From: Verrucomicrobiales bacterium
Lineage (GTDB): Bacteria > Verrucomicrobiota > Verrucomicrobiia > Verrucomicrobiales > DEV007
Reading direction: 5' to 3'
NCBI GenBank assembly: GCA_022361255.1
Contig: JAKSBG010000519.1
Coordinates: 1-45,816, forward strand
DNA length: 45,816 nt
Made by a program: the position numbers and the translations under genes. The notes beneath the pieces were generated by a model, which saw only the letters and a list, made by a program, of their open reading frames with translations, did not search any database and had not been told where the DNA came from. This document shows, piece by piece, positions 1-10,531 of the stretch. The number at the start of each line of letters is the position of its first letter. Positions within the stretch are counted from its first letter, which is position 1.

Positions 1-203
1 CATGGAAAGGCTATACGAAAAAGAACTTCGGCGTCGTTTGGCAAACTGATTTTTTCGATCACCGATTACGCAATCAGGAAAGCAAGATTGGGAAATGCAA
101 CTACATCCGTTTCAATCCAGTAAGGAAGAAGTTGTGTCAAACTATCGAAGAGTGGCCTCACTGGTTTGGATTCGATCATCGAACCGGAGAAGAATTCCGA
201 TAG
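1..203 (+). CDS. REP-associated tyrosine transposase (RAYT), C-terminal fragment cut by window edge
   Basis: An open frame enters from the left edge (first full codon at position 3) and stops at TAG 201-203. It encodes about 66 residues with the typical C-terminal signature of the Y1/IS200-like RAYT family: VVWQTDFFDHRLR, then a helix with YIRFNPVRKKL, then EEWPHWFGF. The catalytic HUH motif and Tyr lie upstream, outside the window, so activity cannot be judged. RAYTs are single-copy, domesticated relatives of IS200/IS605 transposases that process REP palindromes. The two inverted REP-like elements just downstream (216-242 and 340-366) fit this role. Convergent with alaS. Confidence 0.85.
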   Translation, partial: WKGYTKKNFGVVWQTDFFDHRLRNQESKIGKCNYIRFNPVRKKLCQTIEEWPHWFGFDHRTGEEFR

Positions 204-215
204 CAGAGAAAACCC

Positions 216-242
216 GGTGGGGCGAAGCGTCCCCGCTGAGCC
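216..242 (+). repeat. REP-like element, left copy of an inverted pair
   Basis: A 27-nt sequence that recurs as a perfect reverse complement at 340-366. It can fold on itself: GGGG at 219-222 pairs with CCCC at 231-234, an inner CG/CG pair follows, and one T bulges. An imperfect stem of this sort is usual for REP palindromes. It lies 12 nt after the RAYT stop codon, the arrangement expected of a RAYT with its own REP/BIME. No third copy was seen in the window. Confidence 0.75.
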
Positions 243-339
243 GTCGTCGGCAGGATTAAAGTTTTGCGCCATTCACAAACGGTGCATCGGGTGTATGCGA
301 TAGGTTCCTCAGTAGTTCGGGTTGCGGCACTGTTACCAT

Positions 340-366
340 GGCTCAGCGGGGACGCTTCGCCCCACC
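340..366 (-). repeat. REP-like element, right copy of an inverted pair
   Basis: Exact reverse complement of 216-242, separated from it by 97 nt of sequence with no gene. The pair forms a BIME-like unit between the RAYT fragment and the 3' end of alaS, and a long hairpin between the two copies could also act as a transcription barrier for both convergent genes. Confidence 0.75.
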
Positions 367-404
367 TTTCTTACAGCCAAAATCGGCGGTTGGTTCGATG
401 CTCA

Positions 405-3233
405 TCACCCCATCACCTCAACCGCCTTCGCGATCACGGCGTCAGCCTGATCCCCGATATTGGGAGCGGCTCCGCGGGCCATTTCGGGTTTTCCTCCGCC
501 TTTGCCTCCGGCAACAGCGAGAGCTTCGCGGACGATGTCTCCGGCGCGGACACGGTCGGTGGCGTCTTTTGAAACCACGGCACCGAAATGCAGCGTCCCC
601 TCAGCGACAACACCGAGAGCAACAGCCCCGGAGAACTGACGGGCCTTAACGATATTCATTGCCTCCTGCAGCAGGGCCGGGGAATCTCCCGGTAAGAGTC
701 CTGCGTAGTTTTCCCCGTCAAAGTCGGCGAGTGTTTCCTCGTACCATTGCGAAGCAATCTGCGCGGCGGCTCCAGCAGACGCTTTTTTCACCGCTTTGTC
801 AGCTTGAACAGCCGCCGCTTTTACCGCGTCGCGGTGCGCTTCGAATTGTTTGAGTAGGGCATTTGCGGAAGCGAGTTCGTCTTTATCGAGAGCTTCCTGA
901 ATCTGCTCAGCCAACTCATCGACGGCTTCCACGGTGACAGGCTCTTTGTCCAGAGACTGAAGCTTTTCGTTCGCAGCGCTGAGCTTGATATTCGCTTCAC
1001 CCAGCTCAACGACAACGGCGTCGGCCTGATCACGAATCAGCTCCCCTGCGGCACTTCCACAGACAGCTTCGACCCGGCGGATACCGGCCGCTACCGCTCC
1101 CTCGCTTTTCACTTTGAAAAAACCGATCACTCCAGTGGACTTCGTGTGCGTTCCCCCGCAAAGCTCCATTGAGTAACCATTGAAACTGCCGTCATTCCCA
1201 CCGATCTGGACGACGCGGACTTTGTCTCCGTATTTGTCACCGAAGAACTGCATGATGTCCGGATTGTCTTTGATCTCGGCATGAGGAACTTCCGATACAG
1301 AAACCGGATCGTCCGAAGTAATGCAGCTGTTTACTTCGGATTCGATGCGGGAAATCTGATCTTCGTCCAAAGCCTTGGAATTAAAATCAAAACGCAGGCG
1401 GTCGGGAGCAACGAGTGATCCCTGCTGGGTTGCATCGGGACTGACGACCTGGTGCAACGCCCAGTGAAACAGGTGCGTCGCAGTGTGATGCTTCTCAATC
1501 TCGCGGCGACGGTCTGCATCAATACGAAGAGTGACGCTCCCGGATTCGTTTGCCGGCTTTTCTGAAACCTGCAGGAGAGTCGCGTCGCCCACACCAAGCA
1601 CTTTCGTCACGGCAATTTCCTCTTCGCCGACCGTCATCGTGCCGATATCGCCAAGCTGGCCACCTTTTTCGATGTAAAAAGGACTGCGGTCGACGATGGC
1701 AAATGCACCGCTGTCATTCTCCACCCATTCCACGATCGAAGCATCGCAGGCGTCTTTCTCAAAACCAACGAATTCGGTGACGACATCCGTTTCAAAGTCG
1801 ACCGCTTCGACAACCTGTGAGGATTGTCCTTCTGCGCCGGTACCTTTGTGGGCGGCAACGAGCTCAGCGACTTCGTCGGGATTCGTCTTCAAACCGCGCT
1901 CATCGAGCAGCAACTCGGTCAGGTCCGTGGGGAAGCCGTAGGTTTCCCACAATTTCACCACGGTAGCTGCAGGAAACTGCGCGCCGCTTTCAACCGCCTC
2001 GGCGGCTTCGTCGAAAAGTTTGAGCCCGCGGTCGAGAGTGCGGTTGAATTGCTCTTCCTCGGCACGGAGCGTCTCGGTGATCTTTTCCTGACGGGATTTC
2101 AACTCGGGAAAAACGTCTCCCATTTCCTCCACGAGCACGGGGACGAGCTGATGGAGAAAGGGGTTCTTTGCATCGAATCCCAGCACCCGGCCAAAACGAA
2201 CCGCACGGCGGAGAATGTTTCGAATCACGTAGTTGCGACCTCCGTTACCCGGTTCAATGCCGTCAGCAATGGAAAAGCTCACGGTCCGGATGTGGTCTCC
2301 GATCACGCGGAAAGCGATATCGACCTGCTCCTGTTCCGAAAGACCGCTTCTCGCACCGTCCGCCGGCACGGTTGAGGTGTATTTTTTCCCCGACATCGCG
2401 GAGAGCTTGTCAAAGATCGGGGAGAAAACGTCCGTATCATAGTTCGATGCGAGCACCGAGAAATCCGTGAATCCCTTTGTGCACTGCACAATGGAACAGA
2501 CTCGCTCAAATCCCATCCCCGTGTCGACATGCGTCGCCGGAAGCGGACGGAACGTGCCGTCTTCATTCGCGTTGAACTGAATGAAAACGAGGTTCCAGAT
2601 TTCGATGCAGCGCGGGTCGTCGGCGTTAACGAGACTGCCCTTTGTGTCGCCCTCCGGAGTAAGGTCGATGTGGAGCTCGGAACACGGGCCGCAGGGACCG
2701 GTATCTCCCATCATCCAGAAGTTGTCCTTTTTGTCGCCGTTTACGATGTGAACTTTCGGATCGAGGCCTGCGTCGGTGAAAATCTCCTCCCAGAAATCGT
2801 GGGCTTCCTGATCAAACTCTGCCGGATCACCTTCGCCCGGCATGTAAACGGTCGCATAGAGACGCTCAGCGGGAATCTTCCAACGCCCCGTGAGAAGCTC
2901 CCAGGCCCAGGCGATGGCCTCTTTTTTGAAATAGTTACCAAAGCTCCAGTTCCCGAGCATCTCGAACATGGTGTGGTGATAGGTGTCGTAACCGACATCC
3001 TCGAGATCGTTGTGCTTGCCTCCGGCCCGGATGCACTTCTGCGTATCAGCTGCCCGCGGCGGATCATACGGCGCCGCCTCCGTCCCGAGGAAATACGGGA
3101 TGAATTGATTCATACCTGCATTGGTGAAAAGCAGGTTCGGGGATGTTGGCATGAGGCTGGCAGACGGCACAATGGTGTGCTGTTTTTCTTCGAAAAAATC
3201 GAGAAAGGACTGCCGGATTTCGCGTGAGGTCAT
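405..3233 (-). CDS. alaS: Alanyl-tRNA synthetase
   Basis: Charges tRNA(Ala) with alanine in the cytoplasm. The 942-residue protein is somewhat longer than the common 870-880. It starts MTSREIRQSFLDFFEEKQH, the usual class II N-terminus. The editing domain carries the zinc motif HTATH near residue 583 and CGGTH near 692, followed by the conserved GFFKVKSEGAVAAGIRR. The C-Ala domain ends with the glycine-rich GGKGGGKPEMARGA stretch near residue 907. The ATG at 3233 is the first that gives the canonical N-terminus; no clear Shine-Dalgarno sequence precedes it. Divergent from icd across a 183-nt gap. Confidence 0.98.
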   Translation of the reverse strand: MTSREIRQSFLDFFEEKQHTIVPSASLMPTSPNLLFTNAGMNQFIPYFLGTEAAPYDPPRAADTQKCIRAGGKHNDLEDVGYDTYHHTMFEMLGNWSFGNYFKKEAIAWAWELLTGRWKIPAERLYATVYMPGEGDPAEFDQEAHDFWEEIFTDAGLDPKVHIVNGDKKDNFWMMGDTGPCGPCSELHIDLTPEGDTKGSLVNADDPRCIEIWNLVFIQFNANEDGTFRPLPATHVDTGMGFERVCSIVQCTKGFTDFSVLASNYDTDVFSPIFDKLSAMSGKKYTSTVPADGARSGLSEQEQVDIAFRVIGDHIRTVSFSIADGIEPGNGGRNYVIRNILRRAVRFGRVLGFDAKNPFLHQLVPVLVEEMGDVFPELKSRQEKITETLRAEEEQFNRTLDRGLKLFDEAAEAVESGAQFPAATVVKLWETYGFPTDLTELLLDERGLKTNPDEVAELVAAHKGTGAEGQSSQVVEAVDFETDVVTEFVGFEKDACDASIVEWVENDSGAFAIVDRSPFYIEKGGQLGDIGTMTVGEEEIAVTKVLGVGDATLLQVSEKPANESGSVTLRIDADRRREIEKHHTATHLFHWALHQVVSPDATQQGSLVAPDRLRFDFNSKALDEDQISRIESEVNSCITSDDPVSVSEVPHAEIKDNPDIMQFFGDKYGDKVRVVQIGGNDGSFNGYSMELCGGTHTKSTGVIGFFKVKSEGAVAAGIRRVEAVCGSAAGELIRDQADAVVVELGEANIKLSAANEKLQSLDKEPVTVEAVDELAEQIQEALDKDELASANALLKQFEAHRDAVKAAAVQADKAVKKASAGAAAQIASQWYEETLADFDGENYAGLLPGDSPALLQEAMNIVKARQFSGAVALGVVAEGTLHFGAVVSKDATDRVRAGDIVREALAVAGGKGGGKPEMARGAAPNIGDQADAVIAKAVEVMG

Positions 3234-3368
3234 AGAGCGGGGACGGTAACTCGCGATGCGCGATGCGCAAGCGGTGGGAGGAGGTTCTCGCGGGTGAGTA
3301 AATTTCGCGATCCAATGCCCGGTCGTTCATCACCACCATCGGTTGATTTTGCCTCAGCTTGGGCTTAG

Positions 3369-5627
<2,259 letters not shown>

Positions 5628-6239
5628 ATGCCCAAAGCAGAGCCATTTCCCCTCCCCCACGAGCTGTATCCCGGTGAATGGTTCCGGCGGCTTGATCGCG
5701 AGGAAATTTTTCCGGGCGACAGCCCCGTCGAACTCGACCTCGGTTGTGGTGACGGATCGTTTCTCGCCCGCATGGGTGCGGAATTGACCGATGTCCGCTT
5801 TCTCGGAGTCGAGCGCCTCCTTGGACGGGTCCGCAAAGTGAGTCGGAAGGCGTCTCAGGGAGGCCTGCAAAATGTCAAAATCCTTCGCGCCGACTCCAAT
5901 TACGCGGTGAACTGGTTGCTTCCGGAAAAGTGCTTTCGCCGCATCCACTTTCTCTGCCCCGATCCGTGGCCGAAGAAAAAACACGCTCGACGCAGGCAGA
6001 TGTGCCAACTGCCTTTCCTGCAGGCGCTCCACGGACTGCTCGAGAAAAACGGCGAGTTGCTCTTTAAAACCGACTCCCGGGATTACTACGAGGAAGCCGT
6101 CGAAACGCAGGAGGAATGTGACTTTTTCAAAGAGGAACCATGGGAGAAAGACGCCTTTTTCTATCCCAAAACCGACTTTGAGGAACAATGGTTGGCCGAA
6201 GGCCGAACCATGCACGGGCTGCGTTTGCGAAAGATTTGA
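5628..6239 (+). CDS. trmB: tRNA (guanine-N7-)-methyltransferase
   Basis: Methylates N7 of G46 in the variable loop of tRNAs using S-adenosylmethionine. The 203-residue protein has the SAM-binding motif ELDLGCGDG at residues 35-43 and the diagnostic CPDPWPKKKH at 110-119, followed by RRR. C-terminal LFKTDSRDYYEEA matches the family's TD-containing active-site loop. The ATG directly abuts the TAA of icd (0 nt), so translation is probably coupled. The stop lies 10 nt before a BIME-like hairpin pair. Confidence 0.95.
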   Translation: MPKAEPFPLPHELYPGEWFRRLDREEIFPGDSPVELDLGCGDGSFLARMGAELTDVRFLGVERLLGRVRKVSRKASQGGLQNVKILRADSNYAVNWLLPEKCFRRIHFLCPDPWPKKKHARRRQMCQLPFLQALHGLLEKNGELLFKTDSRDYYEEAVETQEECDFFKEEPWEKDAFFYPKTDFEEQWLAEGRTMHGLRLRKI

Positions 6240-6249
6240 GTTAAGAAAT

Positions 6250-6311
6250 GTAGAGCGGACTTCCCAGTCCGCTTCGCGCCTCGCCGGCCGACTGCGAAAC
6301 GGACCGGCTAC
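6250..6311. repeat. BIME-like element: two REP-type hairpins facing each other with GTAG ends
   Basis: The element begins GTAG (6250-6253) and ends CTAC (6308-6311), so both strands start with GTAG. The first hairpin is AGCGGACT-TCCC-AGTCCGCT, a perfect 8-bp stem. On the opposite strand the second REP has CCGG pairing with CCGG around a longer interior. GTAG followed by a palindrome is the classical REP layout recognised by RAYT proteins. It fills the gap between the convergent trmB and GrpE-like genes and includes the stop codon of the latter. Its sequence differs from the REP at 216/340. Confidence 0.7.
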
Positions 6312-6892
6312 CCGATCATGATCTCAGCCTTGCGAACGATCATGGTCTGGTCATCACCATGGAGATACAGATACCCGCGCTGAACCGTTTCAGCGACAAC
6401 GGAACGCTCGCCCTTCACTTCGCCACCAACGATTTGAATGCGGTTGCGAACATCGGTGTCGATGACTGTTCCGGGAGAAAAAACAAACGCTTCGATTGCG
6501 CACTCGTCGAGCAGATCAAGAAACTCATTCCGTAAAATTTGAAGCTGCTTTTCGAGCTCGCTGTCTCCTTTCTTTTCAGCATGCTTCAGCATCGACTCCA
6601 CAAAATCAATCTGCTTGATGAGCGAGTTCCCGACAGCGAGATCACGATGCCGGTCATGCGGAGAACGCGCCATTTCTACGACCGGGGAAATGGGTGCGGT
6701 GGGATCGTCTGTTTCCTCCTCTCCCTCAATTTCGACAGGCGGGGATTCAGGAGGCGTTTTTCTTTTTCCGAGGAGGAAACCGAGAAAGAATCCCCCGACA
6801 AGTGTCGCTGCGGCCGCAATGGCAGCGCACACCCAACCGCAAAATACAACTTCGCTCAAAACCGGCAACATAGGTCCATCAACTCCTTCCAA
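6308..6892 (-). CDS. Membrane-anchored GrpE-like protein
   Basis: A 194-residue protein with one transmembrane segment (about residues 17-42, ending LGFLLGKRK), then an acidic Pro/Glu linker, then a region laid out like GrpE: a helical stretch (LIKQIDFVESMLKHAEKKG and on) and a C-terminal beta part (FSPGTVIDTDVRNRI, ETVQRGYLYL, VRKAEIMIG) that resembles the GrpE beta domain of nucleotide exchange factors for DnaK. A separate canonical grpE lies at 16456-17064. The ATG at 6892 overlaps bioD by 37 nt; an internal ATG at 6871 would shorten the overlap to 16. The GrpE relationship is by eye and moderate; an Hsp70 role at the membrane is inference. Confidence 0.6.
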   Translation of the reverse strand: MEGVDGPMLPVLSEVVFCGWVCAAIAAAATLVGGFFLGFLLGKRKTPPESPPVEIEGEEETDDPTAPISPVVEMARSPHDRHRDLAVGNSLIKQIDFVESMLKHAEKKGDSELEKQLQILRNEFLDLLDECAIEAFVFSPGTVIDTDVRNRIQIVGGEVKGERSVVAETVQRGYLYLHGDDQTMIVRKAEIMIG

Positions 6893-7485
6893 TTCTGGTC
6901 AATCACTGGAATTTCTTCCAGATTCTCTTGCAGCACTTTCGCATTGCTCATGCAGGATTGATCATACGTATCCGGCAACGGATTGAGATACACTCCGGCG
7001 CAGACGAGGCCGCTTTCGCGGATCGCCCTCACCGTGAGCAATGTGTGATTCAGCACGCCCAAACGGTTCGCCGCCACGATCAGAACAGGAAGATCAAGCA
7101 ACCCGGCAAGGTCAGCCATCGTCCGATCGTCATCAACGGGAACGAGCCAGCCACCGGCGCCTTCCACCACAACGAGTTCATGAGCGTCGGCCAGCTCGTC
7201 AAACCGCTGCTTCAGAATCGTGAAATCAATCTCCGGTATTTCCGGAAAAGCCGCCGGAGCGAGCGGGTCAGGGAGGTGGATGGGATTGACCTGCTCCCGC
7301 GTCAGGCCGGCTTCACCGGATGCTGCCGCGATCGCATCGGAATCATCATGGCTGCCGCACTCGATCGGCTTCATCCCGACCGCATCGATGCCGTTTTCCC
7401 GCAGCGCCTGAATCAAGCGCGTCGCGACCCAGGTTTTTCCGACGTCAGTGTCGGTGCCTGTGATGAAAACGCCCCGCGCCTTCAT
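6856..7485 (-). CDS. bioD: Dethiobiotin synthetase
   Basis: Closes the ureido ring of dethiobiotin from 7,8-diaminopelargonate, CO2 and ATP, the penultimate step of biotin synthesis. The 209-residue protein has the P-loop GTDTDVGKTW at residues 10-19, GMKPIECG, VVVEGAGGWLVPV and the nucleotide-binding VAANRLGVLNHT. The ATG overlaps the glmM stop by 4 nt (ATGA), so it is translationally coupled to glmM. No other biotin gene is in the window, so this is an isolated bioD. Confidence 0.95.
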   Translation of the reverse strand: MKARGVFITGTDTDVGKTWVATRLIQALRENGIDAVGMKPIECGSHDDSDAIAAASGEAGLTREQVNPIHLPDPLAPAAFPEIPEIDFTILKQRFDELADAHELVVVEGAGGWLVPVDDDRTMADLAGLLDLPVLIVAANRLGVLNHTLLTVRAIRESGLVCAGVYLNPLPDTYDQSCMSNAKVLQENLEEIPVIDQNWKELMDLCCRF

Positions 7486-8846
7486 TCGCCAATTTCGGTC
7501 CGGATCGCCTCAGCCAGCTCGTCGGCCTGCTCTTCGATCTGATCCTTGTCGCTTCCTTCCACCAAAATGCGCAGCAGCGGTTCCGTTCCGGAGTAACGGA
7601 TCAGAACTCGACCGGCACTGCCGTGTCCTTCTTCGATTTCACGGATGCGTGAGGCGGCCGCAAGCGAGCTGATTTCCGGCTTGGAGGAAACGCGAATGTT
7701 GCGCTGTGCCTGCGGAAATTTCGTCATTACCTTTCGCAATTCACTGAGAGGCTGTCCTTTTTCCCTCATGATACGGAGCAGCTGAACCGCTGATACGATT
7801 CCGTCTCCGGTCGTGTTGTGGTCGAGAAAAATGAAGTGCCCACTCTGCTCGCCACCGAGCGAATAGCCGTGCTCCTTCATCAATTCGAGAACGTAGCGAT
7901 CGCCGACCCCGGCCCGCGCCACTTTTCCCCCGGCCCGCTCCACGGCTACATCAAGACCGGCGTTGCTCATCACGGTGGCGACGAGCGTGTCTCCGGCGAG
8001 CGTTCCGCTTTCCAGACCTGCAATCGCAGCGATGGCCATGATTTCATCTCCGTCGAGAACGGACCCGGCCTCATCGCAAAGCAAAACCCGGTCGGCGTCT
8101 CCATCGTGAGACACTCCGACATCTGCTCCCGTTTCGTGAACCAGTTGCTCGATTATTTTCGCATGCGTGCAGCCGCATTCCTCATTGATATTGATGCCGC
8201 TGGGGCGGTTGTGAAAAGTGCTCACTTTTGCACCGAGCGCCTGCAGAATCGCCTCGCTCGTTTTGCTGGCCGCGCCGTTTGCTGCATCAAGGGCGATGTG
8301 CAATCCCCGCAACAGTTCTCCGTCCTCCACTCCGGACCTGACAAAGTCGACGTAACGCTCGGTCGCATCCTCGATGGTGGAAATGCGACCGATCGGCGAG
8401 TCCGGCGAAGCTCCGGAATCCTCTTCGAGGCACCGCTCGATAGCCAGCTCCACTTCGTCATCGAGCTTAAATCCGTCGGGGCCGAAAAATTTGATTCCGT
8501 TGTCTCCGAAGGGATTGTGGGACGCAGAAATCACGACTCCGAATGAAGCCCCGGTCTCCCGCGTCAGCATCGCAACTGCCGGGGTCGGAATAACTCCGGC
8601 AAGACGCACATCCACTCCACAGCTGGTAAGGCCCGATGCAATCGCACTCTCGAGCATGTCACCGGACTGCCGGGTATCCTTTCCAATCACTACAGTAGGC
8701 CAGGTCCGCCCGGCTCCCGGATCGGGAATGAGAACTTTCGCCGCAGCACGGCCCAGTCGAACCACATTCCCCGGAGTCAATGGCCCTTGATTGACCCGTC
8801 CGCGAATTCCGTCTGTTCCAAAAAATTGTCGTTTTGTATCCGTCAT
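7482..8846 (-). CDS. glmM: Phosphoglucosamine mutase
   Basis: Converts glucosamine-6-phosphate to glucosamine-1-phosphate for UDP-GlcNAc, hence for peptidoglycan and lipopolysaccharide. From ATG 8846 the protein has 454 residues, the family length, beginning MTDTKRQFFGTDGIRGR. The phosphoserine loop is VISASHNPFGDNG with catalytic Ser109, the metal site is DGDADR and the phosphate-binding loop RYSGTEP is near the C-terminus. An upstream in-frame ATG at 8906 adds 20 residues without family support. It follows cdaA and a small CdaR-like gene, matching the cdaA-cdaR-glmM operon known in Firmicutes. Confidence 0.96.
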   Translation of the reverse strand: MTDTKRQFFGTDGIRGRVNQGPLTPGNVVRLGRAAAKVLIPDPGAGRTWPTVVIGKDTRQSGDMLESAIASGLTSCGVDVRLAGVIPTPAVAMLTRETGASFGVVISASHNPFGDNGIKFFGPDGFKLDDEVELAIERCLEEDSGASPDSPIGRISTIEDATERYVDFVRSGVEDGELLRGLHIALDAANGAASKTSEAILQALGAKVSTFHNRPSGININEECGCTHAKIIEQLVHETGADVGVSHDGDADRVLLCDEAGSVLDGDEIMAIAAIAGLESGTLAGDTLVATVMSNAGLDVAVERAGGKVARAGVGDRYVLELMKEHGYSLGGEQSGHFIFLDHNTTGDGIVSAVQLLRIMREKGQPLSELRKVMTKFPQAQRNIRVSSKPEISSLAAASRIREIEEGHGSAGRVLIRYSGTEPLLRILVEGSDKDQIEEQADELAEAIRTEIGE

Positions 8847-8902
8847 GAAAGATAAAGAAAGAGGCGTCCACCACTTACCCGGGTTGTCGGGAGGCGCGAT
8901 AA

Positions 8903-9133
8903 TCAATTCCCGCTATCATTCCCCGGCACCGGCGGCGTGAGGGGAGAAAGAAGAGTGTCATCCAGGTTCGGCCCGGTCGTCGGGCGCGGGACCGGAGAAG
9001 TTGTTGTGCCAGGCACCGGAAAGGTCGGATTCTCCGCATCGAGATGGGATTTGATGAGATACCAGATTGCGATTGCCACAATGAGGGATGCCAGCTTCCC
9101 ACGCCAATTGGTCTGGAAGAAGGTCCTAATCAT
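8903..9133 (-). CDS. Small CdaR-like single-pass membrane protein lacking YbbR domains
   Basis: A 76-residue protein between cdaA and glmM, the position of cdaR (ybbR). It has a short N-terminus with WRGKLASL, one transmembrane helix (about SLIVAIAIWYLIKSHL) resembling the CdaR anchor, then a Pro/Thr-rich tail. The three or four YbbR domains of Firmicutes CdaR are absent, so it keeps only the anchor. ATG 9133 is chosen because GGAGGAGGG sits 6 nt upstream, one of the strongest ribosome sites in the window; an upstream ATG at 9160 adds 9 residues. The gene overlaps cdaA by 8 nt. Function as a cyclase partner is inferred from position and anchor only. Confidence 0.65.
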   Translation of the reverse strand: MIRTFFQTNWRGKLASLIVAIAIWYLIKSHLDAENPTFPVPGTTTSPVPRPTTGPNLDDTLLSPLTPPVPGNDSGN

Positions 9134-9941
9134 CTTTGCCCTCCTCCCCGTCAGGTTCATCGTCGCCCGGTTCCTGATTGCTCAGCAATTCCTGCAGCCG
9201 GTTGCGCAACTCCTCCTCGCCGAGATCCCGCTCCAGCTTTCCACCCACCGCAATCGAGATGGCGCCGGTTTCCTCTGAAACCACGAGAGCTATCGCATCA
9301 GATTCCTCCGTGATTCCCATCGAAGCCCGGTGACGCAGGCCGATGCTCTGGTCACCAAGTTCCCGCTGATTCAACGGAAAAACGCAACCCGCCCCCGAGA
9401 TTCGTTCGTCAGCAACACGAATGATGAGGCCACCGTCGTGCAGCGTTGTTCCGCTGTAGAAAATGGTATAGACCAGCTCCGGAGAAAGCTGGGAATCCAT
9501 CTCCGTCCCCGTCTCCAGATATTGTTTCAAATTGATGCTTCGCTCCAGCGCAATCAGCGCTCCGGTTCTGCGCCCGGAAAGGGTCTCCACAATTTCGAGA
9601 AGCTCGTCGACGAATTTGGCTCTCACCTCTTCGGTCAGTGAAGAAAAAATCCGGTGACTCCCCAGCTCTGCCAGAGCCCTCCGCAATTCCGGCTGGAAAA
9701 TGATGACGAGAGCGATTGCGAGGAAAACCGAAACGTATTTCAACAACCAACCGATCACCGTCAAATCGAGCCAACCCGACAGAAGGGTCATCCCGATATA
9801 CATCCCAACCAGCGCCGTGAATATCCGGGCCCCACGGGTCGCACGGAAATACTTGTAGGTGCTGTAGATGATCGCCCAGAGAATCACGATCTCGAGAGCG
9901 TGCTTCCAATGCTGGGAAATGTAGAGGCCGACCGCTTCCAT
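9126..9941 (-). CDS. cdaA: Diadenylate cyclase, CdaA type
   Basis: Makes cyclic di-AMP from two ATP. The 271-residue protein has three predicted transmembrane segments in the first about 90 residues and a DisA_N cyclase domain with LHDGGLIIR, ISGAGCVFPL and the RHRA motif in GLRHRASMGITEESDA. The usual DGA triad reads DGG here, a small change in an active-site motif that needs checking. It heads a cdaA-small membrane protein-glmM arrangement. c-di-AMP commonly controls K+ uptake; trkA/trkH are elsewhere in this window, but no link is shown by the sequence. Confidence 0.94.
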   Translation of the reverse strand: MEAVGLYISQHWKHALEIVILWAIIYSTYKYFRATRGARIFTALVGMYIGMTLLSGWLDLTVIGWLLKYVSVFLAIALVIIFQPELRRALAELGSHRIFSSLTEEVRAKFVDELLEIVETLSGRRTGALIALERSINLKQYLETGTEMDSQLSPELVYTIFYSGTTLHDGGLIIRVADERISGAGCVFPLNQRELGDQSIGLRHRASMGITEESDAIALVVSEETGAISIAVGGKLERDLGEEELRNRLQELLSNQEPGDDEPDGEEGKDD

Positions 9942-10020
9942 TCAGGAGGAGGCACGAATTTCGCGCCGGAGTAATCTACAACGGGATTGTCCTGATTGCA
10001 CCCTGCTAGACGAACGAAAA

Positions 10021-10509
10021 TCAATCCCGCTCCGGAAGAGCGATCGACGCGGAGGCGAGCGCGGCAATTCCCTCTCCTCTTCCGACAAACCCCATTGTCT
10101 CATTCGTCGTTGCCTTGATTCCCACATCGGCGGCACCAATGCCGAGAGAAGCGGCGATTTCCTCCTTCATTGCCGTCGCGTGCGGCATTACCTTCGGTTC
10201 CTCCGCAATCAGAGTCGCGTCGATATTCTCGATACGCCCTCCTTTCTCTACAACAAGCTCGGCTGCTTTCTCGAGAATTTTCAAACTGCTGATTCCCTCG
10301 ATGGACTCGTCGGTCGGAGGAAACCAGTATCCGATATCCGGTTCACCAATTGCCCCCAAAATGGCATCGGCAATAGCATGAGAAAGAACGTCTGCGTCGG
10401 AGTGACCGGCGAGACCTTTATCGTGAGGAATCTCAATTCCCCCGAGAATAAGAGCTCGCCCTTCTGCGAACTGATGAACGTCGTATCCGATGCCGCTTCG
10501 ATATCTCAT
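10021..10509 (-). CDS. ispF: 2-C-methyl-D-erythritol 2,4-cyclodiphosphate synthase
   Basis: Fifth step of the MEP isoprenoid pathway, cyclising CDP-ME 2-phosphate with release of CMP. The 162-residue length is standard. Zinc ligands are in GYDVHQF (Asp10, His12) and LSHAIADA; AGHSDADVLSH, the flexible-loop PPTDESIEG and C-terminal KATTNETMGFVGRGEG are family hallmarks. It lies 22 nt after the inositol monophosphatase gene and 79 nt before cdaA on the same strand. ispH of the same pathway is at 28801-30021. Confidence 0.96.
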   Translation of the reverse strand: MRYRSGIGYDVHQFAEGRALILGGIEIPHDKGLAGHSDADVLSHAIADAILGAIGEPDIGYWFPPTDESIEGISSLKILEKAAELVVEKGGRIENIDATLIAEEPKVMPHATAMKEEIAASLGIGAADVGIKATTNETMGFVGRGEGIAALASASIALPERD

Positions 10510-10531
10510 AGAAAAACAGGTTCAGGAAAGG

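Noticed and set aside
66-272. 68-codon minus-strand frame at the left edge
   Set aside because: Opposite the RAYT fragment, whose conserved C-terminal motif is clear.
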